The notes beneath the pieces are model-generated. The model searched no databases. It worked only from the letters and a program-made list of their open reading frames with translations, and had not been told where the DNA came from. This document shows positions 16,086 through 24,068 of a stretch of DNA of 34,678 nucleotides, one piece after another. Each line of letters begins with the position of its first letter. Position 1 is the stretch's first letter. The translations under genes and the position numbers were made by a program. The DNA is from CALMEH01 sp964548225 (GTDB taxonomy: Bacteria; Acidobacteriota; Blastocatellia; Pyrinomonadales; Pyrinomonadaceae): positions 1 to 34,678 of the forward strand of contig CAZJQP010000053.1 in assembly GCA_964548225.1 (NCBI GenBank), written 5' to 3'.

Positions 16086-17593
16086 ATAATTTACACGAAA
16101 AATCAGCCGTCGAATTGCTGAAACTTATTGAAACCAAACAAGTTTCGAGCCGCGAAGTTACACAGTATTTTATTGACCGAATTGAAAAGGTAAATCCGAA
16201 AATCAATTCGGTTGTGCTGAAATTTTATGATGAAGCATTGAAAAAAGCCGACGAAGCTGACGAAAAACTTGCCAAAGGCGAAAAAATTGGCAGACTTCAC
16301 GGCTTGCCATTCACGATTAAAGAATGTTTCGATTATCTCGGCACGCCAAGCACGCTCGGCGTTTCGGCGCGAAAAAATGACAAGCCGACGGAAAATGATG
16401 CGTATATTCAAACTTTGATAGACGAAGGCGGAATTGTTTTGGGCAAAACAAATGTGCCGCAACTGCTGATTTTTATCGAAAGCGAAAATCGTGTTTATGG
16501 GCGGACAAACAATCCGATAAATCCGAATTTCACTTGCGGCGGAAGCTCAGGCGGCGAAGGCGCAACGGTTGGCGCGGGCGCGTCGCCGGTCGGAATTGGC
16601 TCGGATTTAGGCGGAAGTGTGCGATTTCCGGCGGCTTTTTGCGGAATTTGTTCGATAAAACCGACGATGCAGCGCACGCCGGATTTGACTCGATATGGTG
16701 AAACACGACTCGAAGGCTCAATCGGTTCGGTCGCCGGAGTTTTGGCAAATCACGCGGAAGATTTGGATTTATTTTTGAAAATCATTAACGAATCAGCCGC
16801 AAAAATGCACGAAGTTCAGCCTTTGCAAGATTATAAAAAAATTGACGTTTCAAAACTCAAAATCGGTTATTTTTTGTCCGACGGTATTTTTGAACCGATG
16901 CCGGCAGTCAAACGCGGAGTTCTTGAATCGGTAGAAAAATTAAAATCTTTAGGCGCAGAAGTTGTCGAATTTCAGCCGCCGAATACTTCTTATGTCGAAG
17001 AAATTTTTCTCAGAATTTTATGCACCGATGATGCAAAATTGTTCAGAAAAGTTCTGGGAAACGAAAAACCTCTGCCGCAACTAAAAAATCTGATGATGCT
17101 CGCAAAGATTTCGCCATTTAAAAGAAATGCGATAAAAAACGCGGCGAAACTCTTCGGACAAAAAAGCGTTTCGCGTGTGATGCCGTATTTTGGCGGCAAA
17201 GGCGCGGAATATCTGCGCGAATGGGCGGCAAAACAAGCAGATTATCGCACCGAATTTTCAGCCGCAATGGACGCGGAAAATCTTGATGCAATCATTAGTC
17301 CGGTTTGCGCTTTGCCCGCATTTTTACACGGCTCGACCGATAAAGTCGGTCTCGGCGGAACTTACACAATTCTCTATAATATTCTTGGTTTTCCCGCCGG
17401 AGTTGCGCGAGTTTCGGAAGTTCAAAAGCACGAAGCCGTCGGCAGAAAAGCCGGTTTGGATTTGCGCGATAGAACCGCCGCGAAAACCGAAAAAATGTCC
17501 GCAGGTTTGCCGCTTTCCGTGCAAATTGCGGCACGACCTTGGCGCGAGGACATTGTTTTAGCTTTGATTGAGAATTTGCACAAAAGATTCTAA
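16082..17593 (+). CDS. Amidase signature family enzyme
   Basis: 503 residues. Ser-cisSer-Lys triad visible: Lys80 in GLPFTIKECFD, cis-Ser in TCGGSSGGEG (Ser155/156) and nucleophile Ser179 in SDLGGSVRFPAAF. It hydrolyses, or transfers to, amide bonds. Length and sequence fit stand-alone amidases (fatty-acid-amide-hydrolase-like) rather than GatA, and there is no gatB or gatC nearby. The start codon overlaps the oxidase stop (translational coupling) and the KAS III-like gene begins 12 nt after its stop. The natural amide is unknown; context suggests processing of a product of the same block. Confidence 0.9.
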   Translation: MNNLHEKSAVELLKLIETKQVSSREVTQYFIDRIEKVNPKINSVVLKFYDEALKKADEADEKLAKGEKIGRLHGLPFTIKECFDYLGTPSTLGVSARKNDKPTENDAYIQTLIDEGGIVLGKTNVPQLLIFIESENRVYGRTNNPINPNFTCGGSSGGEGATVGAGASPVGIGSDLGGSVRFPAAFCGICSIKPTMQRTPDLTRYGETRLEGSIGSVAGVLANHAEDLDLFLKIINESAAKMHEVQPLQDYKKIDVSKLKIGYFLSDGIFEPMPAVKRGVLESVEKLKSLGAEVVEFQPPNTSYVEEIFLRILCTDDAKLFRKVLGNEKPLPQLKNLMMLAKISPFKRNAIKNAAKLFGQKSVSRVMPYFGGKGAEYLREWAAKQADYRTEFSAAMDAENLDAIISPVCALPAFLHGSTDKVGLGGTYTILYNILGFPAGVARVSEVQKHEAVGRKAGLDLRDRTAAKTEKMSAGLPLSVQIAARPWREDIVLALIENLHKRF

Positions 17594-17605
17594 GGAACAA
17601 AATAT

Positions 17606-18667
17606 ATGAAAACTTTTATTGCCGGAACTGGAAGCATTTTGCCTGAAATGATTGTGCCGAATTCGCATTTTGAAAAGTGCGAATTTTACGACAAATCCGG
17701 CAACAAAATCGAAAAAAGCGTCGGCGAAATTATCGGTAAATTGGAAGCCATTACCGGAATCAGAGAACGGCGTTATGTGCCTTTTGAAGAAGATTCGATT
17801 CCGCTGATGGCGAAAGCCGCGCAGATTGCGCTTGACGATGCAAATATTGCAGTTAATGAGCTTTCGGGAATCATTGTCGCGCACAATGCCGGAAATATGA
17901 TTCCGGGAACGAAAGATTTTCATCCTGTTCCAAATCTCGCCGCGTGTTTGAAAAATGCGATAAACTGCACAAATCACAAATGTTTTGCTTACGATTTGTT
18001 ATTCGGTTGTCCGGGCTGGTTGCAAGCCGTGATTCAAGCGCATCAGACAATTTTGTGCGGTGATGCGGAAAATATTTTGGTCGTCGGTTTGGAAATTGCT
18101 TCGCGTCTGCTCGACCCGCACGATGTTGATTCGATGATTTTGGCGGACGGTTGCGGCGCGTGTGTTATTTCAAAATCAGACGCAGAAAAAGGAGTTTTAT
18201 CTTATCTGACTTTTTCTCACGCGCAGGAAGATTTGGGAAGCATCTATCTCGGAAAATCGAACAATCAAGAACTGCAAGGAAATTGTTATTTCCATATGAA
18301 CGGACGCGAAGTTTATAAATATGCAACCGTTTGGGTGCCGAAAATTATTCAAAAAACTTTGGAAAAAGCCCGCTTAAAAATTGACGACGTAGATTTGTTT
18401 TTGTTTCATCAGGCAAATACCAAAATGCTCGAAGCGATGGCGAAAAATTTAGCCGATATTTACGAAATCGGTTGCGAGTTTTTTGCAAAAAAAATTCCTT
18501 CGACGATTGAATTTTTGGGAAATACGTCAGTTGCAACAATTCCGACAATGCTCGATTTAGTGCGAAAAAAGCAATTAAACGATTATGAAATTAAAGACGG
18601 ACAAATTGCCGTAATGGCATCGGTCGGCGCGGGAATGCATTGCAACGCAATGGTTTATCAATTTTAA
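17606..18667 (+). CDS. Ketoacyl-ACP synthase III-like condensing enzyme
   Basis: 353 residues, thiolase fold. Triad Cys135 (LLFGCPGWLQ), His268 (FHQAN) and Asn306 (LGNTSVATIP). The active-site context FGCPGW differs from the AACAGF-type context of housekeeping FabH, so it may condense a special acyl group rather than start fatty-acid synthesis. An AAGGAA ribosome site precedes the ATG. It is last in the block after the amidase. Its TAA overlaps the accD stop from the other strand (shared TTAA at 18664-18667). No acyl carrier protein or acyltransferase gene is visible here, so partners would be in trans. Confidence 0.88.
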   Translation: MKTFIAGTGSILPEMIVPNSHFEKCEFYDKSGNKIEKSVGEIIGKLEAITGIRERRYVPFEEDSIPLMAKAAQIALDDANIAVNELSGIIVAHNAGNMIPGTKDFHPVPNLAACLKNAINCTNHKCFAYDLLFGCPGWLQAVIQAHQTILCGDAENILVVGLEIASRLLDPHDVDSMILADGCGACVISKSDAEKGVLSYLTFSHAQEDLGSIYLGKSNNQELQGNCYFHMNGREVYKYATVWVPKIIQKTLEKARLKIDDVDLFLFHQANTKMLEAMAKNLADIYEIGCEFFAKKIPSTIEFLGNTSVATIPTMLDLVRKKQLNDYEIKDGQIAVMASVGAGMHCNAMVYQF

Positions 18668-19530
18668 GATTTCAAATTCTCATTCATCATAAAATCAAGC
18701 AGACGAATTAGCGTTTCGCGCATTTCGCGTCTGTCAACCACCATATCAACCATTCCGTGTTCGAGCAAAAATTCGCTTCGCTGAAAACCTTTCGGAAGTT
18801 TTTGGCGAATTGTTTGCTCAATAACTCTCGGTCCGGCAAAACCGATTAAGGCTTTCGGTTCGGCGACGATGACATCACCGAGCATCGCAAAACTCGCCGT
18901 TACGCCGCCGGTCGTCGGGTCTGTGAGAACGGAAATGAACGGCAGACGCGCATCGTGCAATCTTGCCAAAGCCGCCGAGATTTTCGCCATCTGCATCAAA
19001 CTCAAAGTTCCTTCTTGCATTCGTGCGCCGCCCGAAGCAGAAAAAATTATCACCGCACCGCGATTTTCCAAAGCGTATTCAATCAGCCGCGTAATTTTTT
19101 CGCCGACCGCCGAACCCATAGATCCGCCGATAAACGACATATCCATCGCGCCCGCAAACGTCAGATGTCCGCCGACTAAACCTTTGCCGGAAACGATTGC
19201 TTCGGGCAAACCGGAAGATTTTTTCGCGGCTTCGATGCGGTCTTTGTAAGGTTTGGTGTCAACAAATTCCAACGGGTCGCCCGATGTAATTTCTTCGTCG
19301 AGCTTTTCATATCTGCCGTCGTCAAAAAGTTCGTCGAGCCGTTCGCGTCCGCCGATTCGGAAATGATAGTCGCAATGCGTGCAAACCTGATGCGATTCTT
19401 TCAATTCGCGCCGATAAAGCGGATTTTCGCATTCCGGACATTTGATAAAAATCCCCTCAGTGCGAACTTTTCTTTCTTCTTCGTCGCTTTGTTCTTCAAT
19501 TTTCGGTTTATTTCTGCGAAACCAAGCCAT
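18664..19530 (-). CDS. accD: Acetyl-CoA carboxylase carboxyltransferase subunit beta
   Basis: 288 residues, normal. Transfers carboxyl from carboxybiotin to acetyl-CoA to make malonyl-CoA, together with AccA. N-terminal zinc ribbon: Cys31 and Cys34 (KCPECE), Cys50 and Cys53 (VCTHCD). The carboxyltransferase core contains FAGAMDMSFIGGSMGSAVGEK, SASGGARMQEGTLSLMQMAK and LTDPTTGGVTASFAMLGD. Its stop overlaps the convergent KAS III-like stop by 4 bp. folC, its usual downstream neighbour, lies on the same strand beyond the five-gene block. Confidence 0.97.
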   Translation of the reverse strand: MAWFRRNKPKIEEQSDEEERKVRTEGIFIKCPECENPLYRRELKESHQVCTHCDYHFRIGGRERLDELFDDGRYEKLDEEITSGDPLEFVDTKPYKDRIEAAKKSSGLPEAIVSGKGLVGGHLTFAGAMDMSFIGGSMGSAVGEKITRLIEYALENRGAVIIFSASGGARMQEGTLSLMQMAKISAALARLHDARLPFISVLTDPTTGGVTASFAMLGDVIVAEPKALIGFAGPRVIEQTIRQKLPKGFQRSEFLLEHGMVDMVVDRREMRETLIRLLDFMMNENLKS

Positions 19531-19593
19531 AAATTATTTTCGATCTTAAATTTGCGATTTTGCAAGTGTCTTAGATTAGCATATTTTCAACGG

Positions 19594-19708
19594 AAAGGCG
19601 TAAAGGCGCAAAGATGCAAAGGGATTTTTGACTTAATTTTGGCGTTCAAATTGTTTTCTTTATTCTTTGCGCCTTTGCGTCTTTGCGTCTTTGCGCTAAA
19701 ATTCCCTT
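19594..19708. repeat. GCAAAG-type inverted repeat
   Basis: Left arm 19594-19624 and right arm 19665-19695 carry tandem GCGCAAAG / CTTTGCGC words in inverse order, with AAAGGGA (around 19618) and TCCCTTT (around 19703) as outer matches. It fills most of the 200 bp between accD and the next plus-strand gene. It is a dispersed intergenic repeat type; the promoter for 19731 is probably near its right side but was not identified. Confidence 0.55.
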
Positions 19709-19730
19709 TACGAACCGAGTTAAAATTTAT

Positions 19731-21626
19731 ATGAAAAAAATATCCGCTTTTATTTTTGTTTTTTTGTTTTCGATGAGCGTTTCCGCCGCAACCAGAACTT
19801 GGGACGGCGGCGGCGCGAACGGTAATTGGAACTTGGCGGCAAATTGGGTTGGTGATGTTGCGCCGGTGGCAAACGACGATTTGATTTTTCCGGCAACTTC
19901 GGCACAATTTATGACGACGAATAATTTCACCGGAACGACTTTCAATTCCATCACGTTTGAAGGCGGAACTTATACGGTTGACGGCAATGTTTTATTGAAT
20001 CCGATAACCACTCGCGCTTTAAATCTCGGCGGCGGAACGCAGACAATAAATGTTCCTGTAAATACGAGCGGAACGGCGGTCTTTACAGCCGCAACAGGTT
20101 CGCTGGCAACGATTGTTTCGCTTTCCGTGGCGGCTGGCGGTTTGACGATTGACGGCGAAGGAAGTTTCGGCATCGGTGCAATCGGCGGTTCGGGCGCGAT
20201 TACCAAAAACGGTTTGGGCGCGTCGCTGATTACGACAACACTTTTCGGGTATTCTGCGCCGATAAATATGAACAACGGAATTTTCGTGGTTGACGCAAAC
20301 ATTCCAAACAGCAACGTAACGATAAATTCGCCGACAACCGGCGGTGGAACGCTCGGTTTCAGCGGTTTCGGCGGCACCGGCTCAGTCGGAAACGTCCAAG
20401 TTACGCAAGGCGCAATCAGCGCAGGAACTCTGCAATCGCCGACCGGAATTTTAGGCACAAAAAATCTGACATTTACGGCAAACGGAAATTACGCCTGCAA
20501 AATCGGCGGCACGACTGCGGGTGCAAATGGACATGACCAATTAAATGTTACGGGAACAGTAACTCTCGCCAACGCCAGACTTGCGCCGATTCCTTGGAAC
20601 AATTTTCGTCCCGCAATTGGTGATCAATTTATCATTTTGCGAAACGACGGCACGGACGCAATCAGCGGAACTTTTTTGAATGCTCCCGAAGGAGCAGTTT
20701 TCGGCGGCACGCTGAACACGGCTTTCCGCATCACCTATACGGGCGGCGACGGCAACGACATTGTTATCACGCGGGTTGCACGTTCGCCTTTTGATTTTGA
20801 CGGCGACGGCAAAACCGACATTTCAATTTTCCGTCCTTCGACAACAACTTGGTGGTATCTTTCATCAATCAATTCGGCTCAAACACCGACCGTTTGGGGA
20901 AACGCGACCGATTTGCTCGCGCCCGGCGATTTTGATGGCGACAACAAAACCGATTTTTCGGTTTTTCGACCGTCAAACGGAACGTGGTTTATTTTCAATT
21001 CGGCGACTTTGACCGCGACCATCACGCAATTCGGCGCAAACGGCGATAAACCGATTCCGAATGATTTCGACGGCGACGGACGCGCCGACATTGCCGTTTT
21101 TCGCCCGTCGGACGGCGTTTGGTATCAACTCCGAAGTCTTACAAATCAAGTCTTTATCCAACAATTCGGACTTGGCACGGACATTCCGCAGATTTTCGAT
21201 TACGACGGCGACGGCTTTGGCGATTTATCGGTCTTCCGTCCGTCAGACGGCACTTGGCATTTCCTCAAAAGTTCGGATAATGCTTACACCGCGTTTCCGT
21301 TCGGTTCAAGCGGCGACAAACCCGTTCCCGCAGATTATGACGGCGACGGCAAGACGGATGTCGCGGTTTTCCGCGCAACGGCTGATTCAAATTTGCCCGA
21401 TTTTTATATTTTGACAACCGACACTTTCAATTATTACGGCTTATCTTGGGGCGTTCCCGATGATTTACCGACTGTCGGCGATTACGACGGCGACGGCAAA
21501 GCCGATGTCGGCGTTTTCCGCCCAAGCACGAATAATTGGTTTCTGCTCCGTTCAACCGCCGGATTTACTTCAGCCGTATTCGGCGTAAGCGGCGACAAAC
21601 CCGTGCCGGGCGCATTTGTTCCTTAA
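19731..21626 (+). CDS. Secreted beta-helix plus DxDGDG/FRPS repeat protein
   Basis: About 631 residues from MKKISAFIFVFLFSMSVSA, a clear signal peptide. A longer reading to 19683 would start inside the preceding repeat. Residues 25-350 are Gly/Thr/Asn-rich with autotransporter-like beta-helix features (TWDGGGANGNWN, GGTLGFSGFGGTGS). Residues 353-625 are six tandem repeats, four of exactly 45 residues, each with a DFDGDGKTD-like calcium-type loop followed by FRPS and a TW strand: VCBS/FG-GAP-like, probably a beta-propeller. No anchor or sorting tail was seen, so it is extracellular or periplasmic. Adhesion or polymer binding is plausible but not shown. A terminator follows. Confidence 0.82.
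   Translation: MKKISAFIFVFLFSMSVSAATRTWDGGGANGNWNLAANWVGDVAPVANDDLIFPATSAQFMTTNNFTGTTFNSITFEGGTYTVDGNVLLNPITTRALNLGGGTQTINVPVNTSGTAVFTAATGSLATIVSLSVAAGGLTIDGEGSFGIGAIGGSGAITKNGLGASLITTTLFGYSAPINMNNGIFVVDANIPNSNVTINSPTTGGGTLGFSGFGGTGSVGNVQVTQGAISAGTLQSPTGILGTKNLTFTANGNYACKIGGTTAGANGHDQLNVTGTVTLANARLAPIPWNNFRPAIGDQFIILRNDGTDAISGTFLNAPEGAVFGGTLNTAFRITYTGGDGNDIVITRVARSPFDFDGDGKTDISIFRPSTTTWWYLSSINSAQTPTVWGNATDLLAPGDFDGDNKTDFSVFRPSNGTWFIFNSATLTATITQFGANGDKPIPNDFDGDGRADIAVFRPSDGVWYQLRSLTNQVFIQQFGLGTDIPQIFDYDGDGFGDLSVFRPSDGTWHFLKSSDNAYTAFPFGSSGDKPVPADYDGDGKTDVAVFRATADSNLPDFYILTTDTFNYYGLSWGVPDDLPTVGDYDGDGKADVGVFRPSTNNWFLLRSTAGFTSAVFGVSGDKPVPGAFVP
20787..21608 (+). repeat. Six-fold ~135-bp coding repeat (DxDGDG...FRPS)
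   Basis: Within the secreted protein, units begin near residues 353, 398, 443, 488, 533 and 582. The first four are exactly 45 codons, the fifth 49 and the sixth 44. The fifth lacks the PS of FRPS (it reads FRAT) and carries the extra residues. DNA similarity is strongest around the GACGGCGACGGC core. Confidence 0.75.
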
Positions 21627-21648
21627 AACTCAAAATAATATCAAAATT

Positions 21649-21684
21649 AAGACTCGAAGAAGCAATTTTCTTCGAGTCTTTTTT
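21649..21684 (+). terminator. Rho-independent terminator
   Basis: Perfect 13-bp stem AAGACTCGAAGAA (21649-21661) / TTCTTCGAGTCTT (21668-21680) with a 6-nt loop and a run of T from 21679. It ends transcription of the secreted repeat protein 23 bp past its stop. It coincides with the first recognisable unit of the following 21-bp array. Confidence 0.85.
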
Positions 21685-21844
21685 TATTTTGTAGTGCCAC
21701 AAAACTATTTTGTGGCACTACAAAATCATTTTGCCGCATCCCGAAATAGTTTTGGGTTACCCCGAAATGATTTTGGGGTGTCCCGAAATGATTTTGGGGT
21801 GTCCCGAAATGATTTTGGGACACCGAAAAATCATTTCGGGAAAT
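21656..21844 (+). repeat. 21-bp-period array of palindromic units (B)
   Basis: Nine successive 21-bp windows without indels (21656, 21677, 21698, 21719, 21740, 21761, 21782, 21803, 21824). The best units are identical or nearly so (CCCGAAATGATTTTGGGG plus TGT). Most units are self-complementary around ATGAT or CTAT, and 21691-21721 forms a perfect 14-bp stem with a 3-nt loop. In one plus frame they read as heptads such as RNDFGVS; a second frame is also open. It fills the 348-bp gap between two plus-strand genes. The rest of the gap (21845-21974) holds nothing recognisable except the ribosome site of the next gene. Confidence 0.8.
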
Positions 21845-21974
21845 TCATTTTACAAACTCATCCGCCCAAAAGACTGCTTAAAAAAAATAAAAAAAATCTC
21901 CGTTACGTTTCGCGGGAAAACGACACATACCGTTAGAAAGCAATTTCTACATTAAATTTTAGAGGTGAATAAAT

Positions 21975-22808
21975 ATGAAAAAATCAATAAAAGTCTCCCG
22001 TTTTTTAATTATTGCGAGTTTTGTTGCAGTAATTATCGGCTTCCACGCAACCACGAGTTTCGCGCAACATCCGTGCGATAATTTTCCCGTAACGGCTTGC
22101 AATGTTCCGAGTTCGTTTCAGGTTTGGCAAATACAGGACAATAACACAATGACCACCGGACAAACGGGCGAACCGCGAGTTTATACAGGAGAAATAACAG
22201 CATTAAATTCGCTTTGGTATTCTTGGACAGCACCGATAAACGCCAATTACATTTTGGATACGCGAGGAACGAATCCAAATGGAGCAACCAATTTTGACGT
22301 GCAAATTGCACTTTATACGGGCGGCACGACTTTTGGCAGTCTCACGCAACTTAGACGGAATGACGATTGGATGGAACTTCCTCCTAATGGCTGTAACGGA
22401 ACAGTTCCACTCGGAACTGAATGGATGGCTTCGAGTTGTTTAACTTTTACTGCCGTTGCGGGAACAACTTACTATTTTCAGGTTGACGGTTATAGCAATG
22501 GAACAGGCGCGTTTTTCTTGAATTTATCGCTTGCTCCATCAGCCGCCGAAGTTTCGGTCGGCGGACGCATCACGGATAGTTCGGGCAACGGCGTTCCGCG
22601 TGTGCGTGTGAGTTTAACTAAATCGAGCGGCGAAATTTTAACGGTTACGACAAATGCCTTCGGATATTACAAATTTGAAGGTGTCGAAGTCGGGCAAAAT
22701 TACACTTTGCAGGCAAACAGCAAGCGTTACATTTTCCAAAACAATCCGCGCATTCTTTCGATTACCGAAGAATTGCAAAACGAAAACTTTGTCGTTTTGA
22801 ACGAGTGA
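21975..22808 (+). CDS. Secreted protein with carboxypeptidase-regulatory-like domain
   Basis: 277 residues. Signal peptide ending near TSFAQ. Residues 35-190 resemble a PPC-like or jelly-roll beta domain (LWYSWTAPINANYILDTRG, FDVQIALYTGG, TYYFQVDGYSNGTGAFFLNL) with four cysteines that could form disulfides outside the cytoplasm. Residues 195-277 are a carboxypeptidase-regulatory-like domain (GGRITDSSGNGVPRVRVSL, TNAFGYYKFEGVEVG), an Ig-like module common on surface proteins. A GAGGTG precedes the ATG. It is separated from the upstream gene by a terminator and array, so it is probably its own transcript. No enzyme signature. Confidence 0.8.
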   Translation: MKKSIKVSRFLIIASFVAVIIGFHATTSFAQHPCDNFPVTACNVPSSFQVWQIQDNNTMTTGQTGEPRVYTGEITALNSLWYSWTAPINANYILDTRGTNPNGATNFDVQIALYTGGTTFGSLTQLRRNDDWMELPPNGCNGTVPLGTEWMASSCLTFTAVAGTTYYFQVDGYSNGTGAFFLNLSLAPSAAEVSVGGRITDSSGNGVPRVRVSLTKSSGEILTVTTNAFGYYKFEGVEVGQNYTLQANSKRYIFQNNPRILSITEELQNENFVVLNE

Positions 22809-22826
22809 AGAGTTTTCACCCGAACC

Positions 22827-23591
22827 TCACTTTAAAACATTCAGCATCTCCGCGTGAATTAAGCCGTTTGAAGCGCAAATCGGCGGCGCGTAGATGCTGA
22901 ATTTTGTGTTGTCGTAATACGAAACTTGTCCGCCGGCTTCTTCGATGAGCAGAACTCCGGCGGCAACGTCCCAAGGGTTTAAGCCTTCTTCCCAAAATCC
23001 GTCGAAACGTCCGCAAGCAACGTAAGCCATATCAATCGCCGCCGAGCCGTCGCGCCGCACACCGCGTGAGTTTAAGAGAAAATCGGTCAGATGCCGCGCA
23101 AAATTTTCCTTCTGTTTGAAATCGTAGGGAAAACCCGTAACGATTAAAGATTCGCTAAGTTTTTCGGTGTCGGAAACGCGAATCGGTTTGTTATTTAAGG
23201 TTGCGCCGTTTCCCTTTTCAGCCGCGAAAAGCTCGTTGCGCGTCGGGTCAAACGTAACGCCGACGATGATTTCGCCGTCGTGTTCGAGCGCGATGGTAAC
23301 GCAAAAACACGGATAGCCGTGTGCGAAATTCGTCGTGCCGTCAAGCGGGTCAATTATCCATTTCCACTTATTTTCACCGCCGATTATCACAGCTTCGCCC
23401 GATTCTTCCGCTAAAATCGAATGTTTTGGATGATAGCTTTTTATCCGTTCAATAATGAGTTTTTCCGAAGCAAGGTCGGCTTCCGTAACGAGATTGATGT
23501 CGCCTTTTTTAGAAACATTTATTTTTCGCCCAAACTTTTCGAGCAAAATCTGTCCGGCTTCACGCGCCGTTTCAATAGCAAAATTAAGCAT
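22827..23591 (-). CDS. suhB: Inositol monophosphatase family protein
   Basis: 254 residues. Mg-dependent phosphatase fold: EESGE (metal-ligand Glu), IDPLDGTTNFAHGYP (the family DPxDGTxN motif) and the C-terminal PWDVAAGVLLIEEAGG (metal-ligand Asp). Acts on inositol-1-phosphate or related sugar phosphates; SuhB also has a transcription role in enterobacteria, not inferable here. It ends 18 bp from the convergent upstream gene, with no obvious terminator between. It is the distal member of a minus-strand group whose other members are unrelated. Confidence 0.92.
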   Translation of the reverse strand: MLNFAIETAREAGQILLEKFGRKINVSKKGDINLVTEADLASEKLIIERIKSYHPKHSILAEESGEAVIIGGENKWKWIIDPLDGTTNFAHGYPCFCVTIALEHDGEIIVGVTFDPTRNELFAAEKGNGATLNNKPIRVSDTEKLSESLIVTGFPYDFKQKENFARHLTDFLLNSRGVRRDGSAAIDMAYVACGRFDGFWEEGLNPWDVAAGVLLIEEAGGQVSYYDNTKFSIYAPPICASNGLIHAEMLNVLK

Positions 23592-23599
23592 AAATTTTT

Positions 23600-24063
23600 A
23601 GCGGTCAGCAATTAGCTTTCAGCTTTCGGCAGTTAGAAATTAATTTTTATATTTTAAAGATTAGTTCGGATTTTTGTTATTAAAGAGGCAAGCATTTTCT
23701 TTATTTCAACTAACTTGCTTTCGAGATTGCGATATGTTTCGCTTTCTAAAATACCTAAATCGTGAACTAAAAGTAAATGATACTCAAGTTCATTAGCAGA
23801 ACCGAAGGCAATTTGCAGAAATCTTGAAAAGTCAGCATCAGAACCTTTTCCGCAACCTTCAGCAATATTTGCAGGAATAGAAGCGCAGGCACGTCGAATC
23901 TGACTTGTCAAACCATACAATTCCTCCTTCGGAAATGACTTTGTTTCTTTATAAATCGCTAAAGTCAACTGATGCGCTTTTTGCCAAACTAACAAATCCC
24001 TAAAACTTTTCATCTATATTAACGTGCCTTTTACTGATCGCTGACCGCTGACCGCTGACCGCT
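23600..24063. repeat. AGCGGTCAGC inverted repeats flanking a small gene
   Basis: AGCGGTCAGC at 23600-23609 is the inverse of GCTGACCGCT at 24054-24063. The right side is a 7-bp tandem, GCTGACC, three full copies from 24040 plus GCT. The pair brackets the four-helix-bundle gene at 23654-24013. It could be a cassette boundary or simply two copies of a dispersed intergenic repeat. Confidence 0.5.
23654..24013 (-). CDS. Four-helix-bundle protein (S23/IVP-like)
   Basis: 119 residues with the family pattern: FRDLLVWQKAHQLTLAIYK, FPKEELYGLTSQIRRACASI, PANIAEGCGKGSDADFSRFL and a C-terminal helical LLLVHDLGILESETY block. These proteins are found inside 23S rRNA intervening sequences, near diversity-generating retroelements as accessory factors, and as stand-alone genes. 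Function is uncertain; pentameric, possibly nucleic-acid-binding. No rRNA or reverse transcriptase is nearby, so this is a solo copy, flanked by inverted repeats that hint at mobility. No signal peptide. Confidence 0.88.
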   Translation of the reverse strand: MKSFRDLLVWQKAHQLTLAIYKETKSFPKEELYGLTSQIRRACASIPANIAEGCGKGSDADFSRFLQIAFGSANELEYHLLLVHDLGILESETYRNLESKLVEIKKMLASLITKIRTNL

Positions 24064-24068
24064 TTATA

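Noticed and set aside
21616..21936. 106-codon ORF reading the array as heptads (RNDFGVS type)
   Set aside because: Starts within the preceding stop region and crosses a terminator; a second frame is equally open, and the sister arrays contain stops. Treated as DNA-level repeat, kept as a question in the findings.
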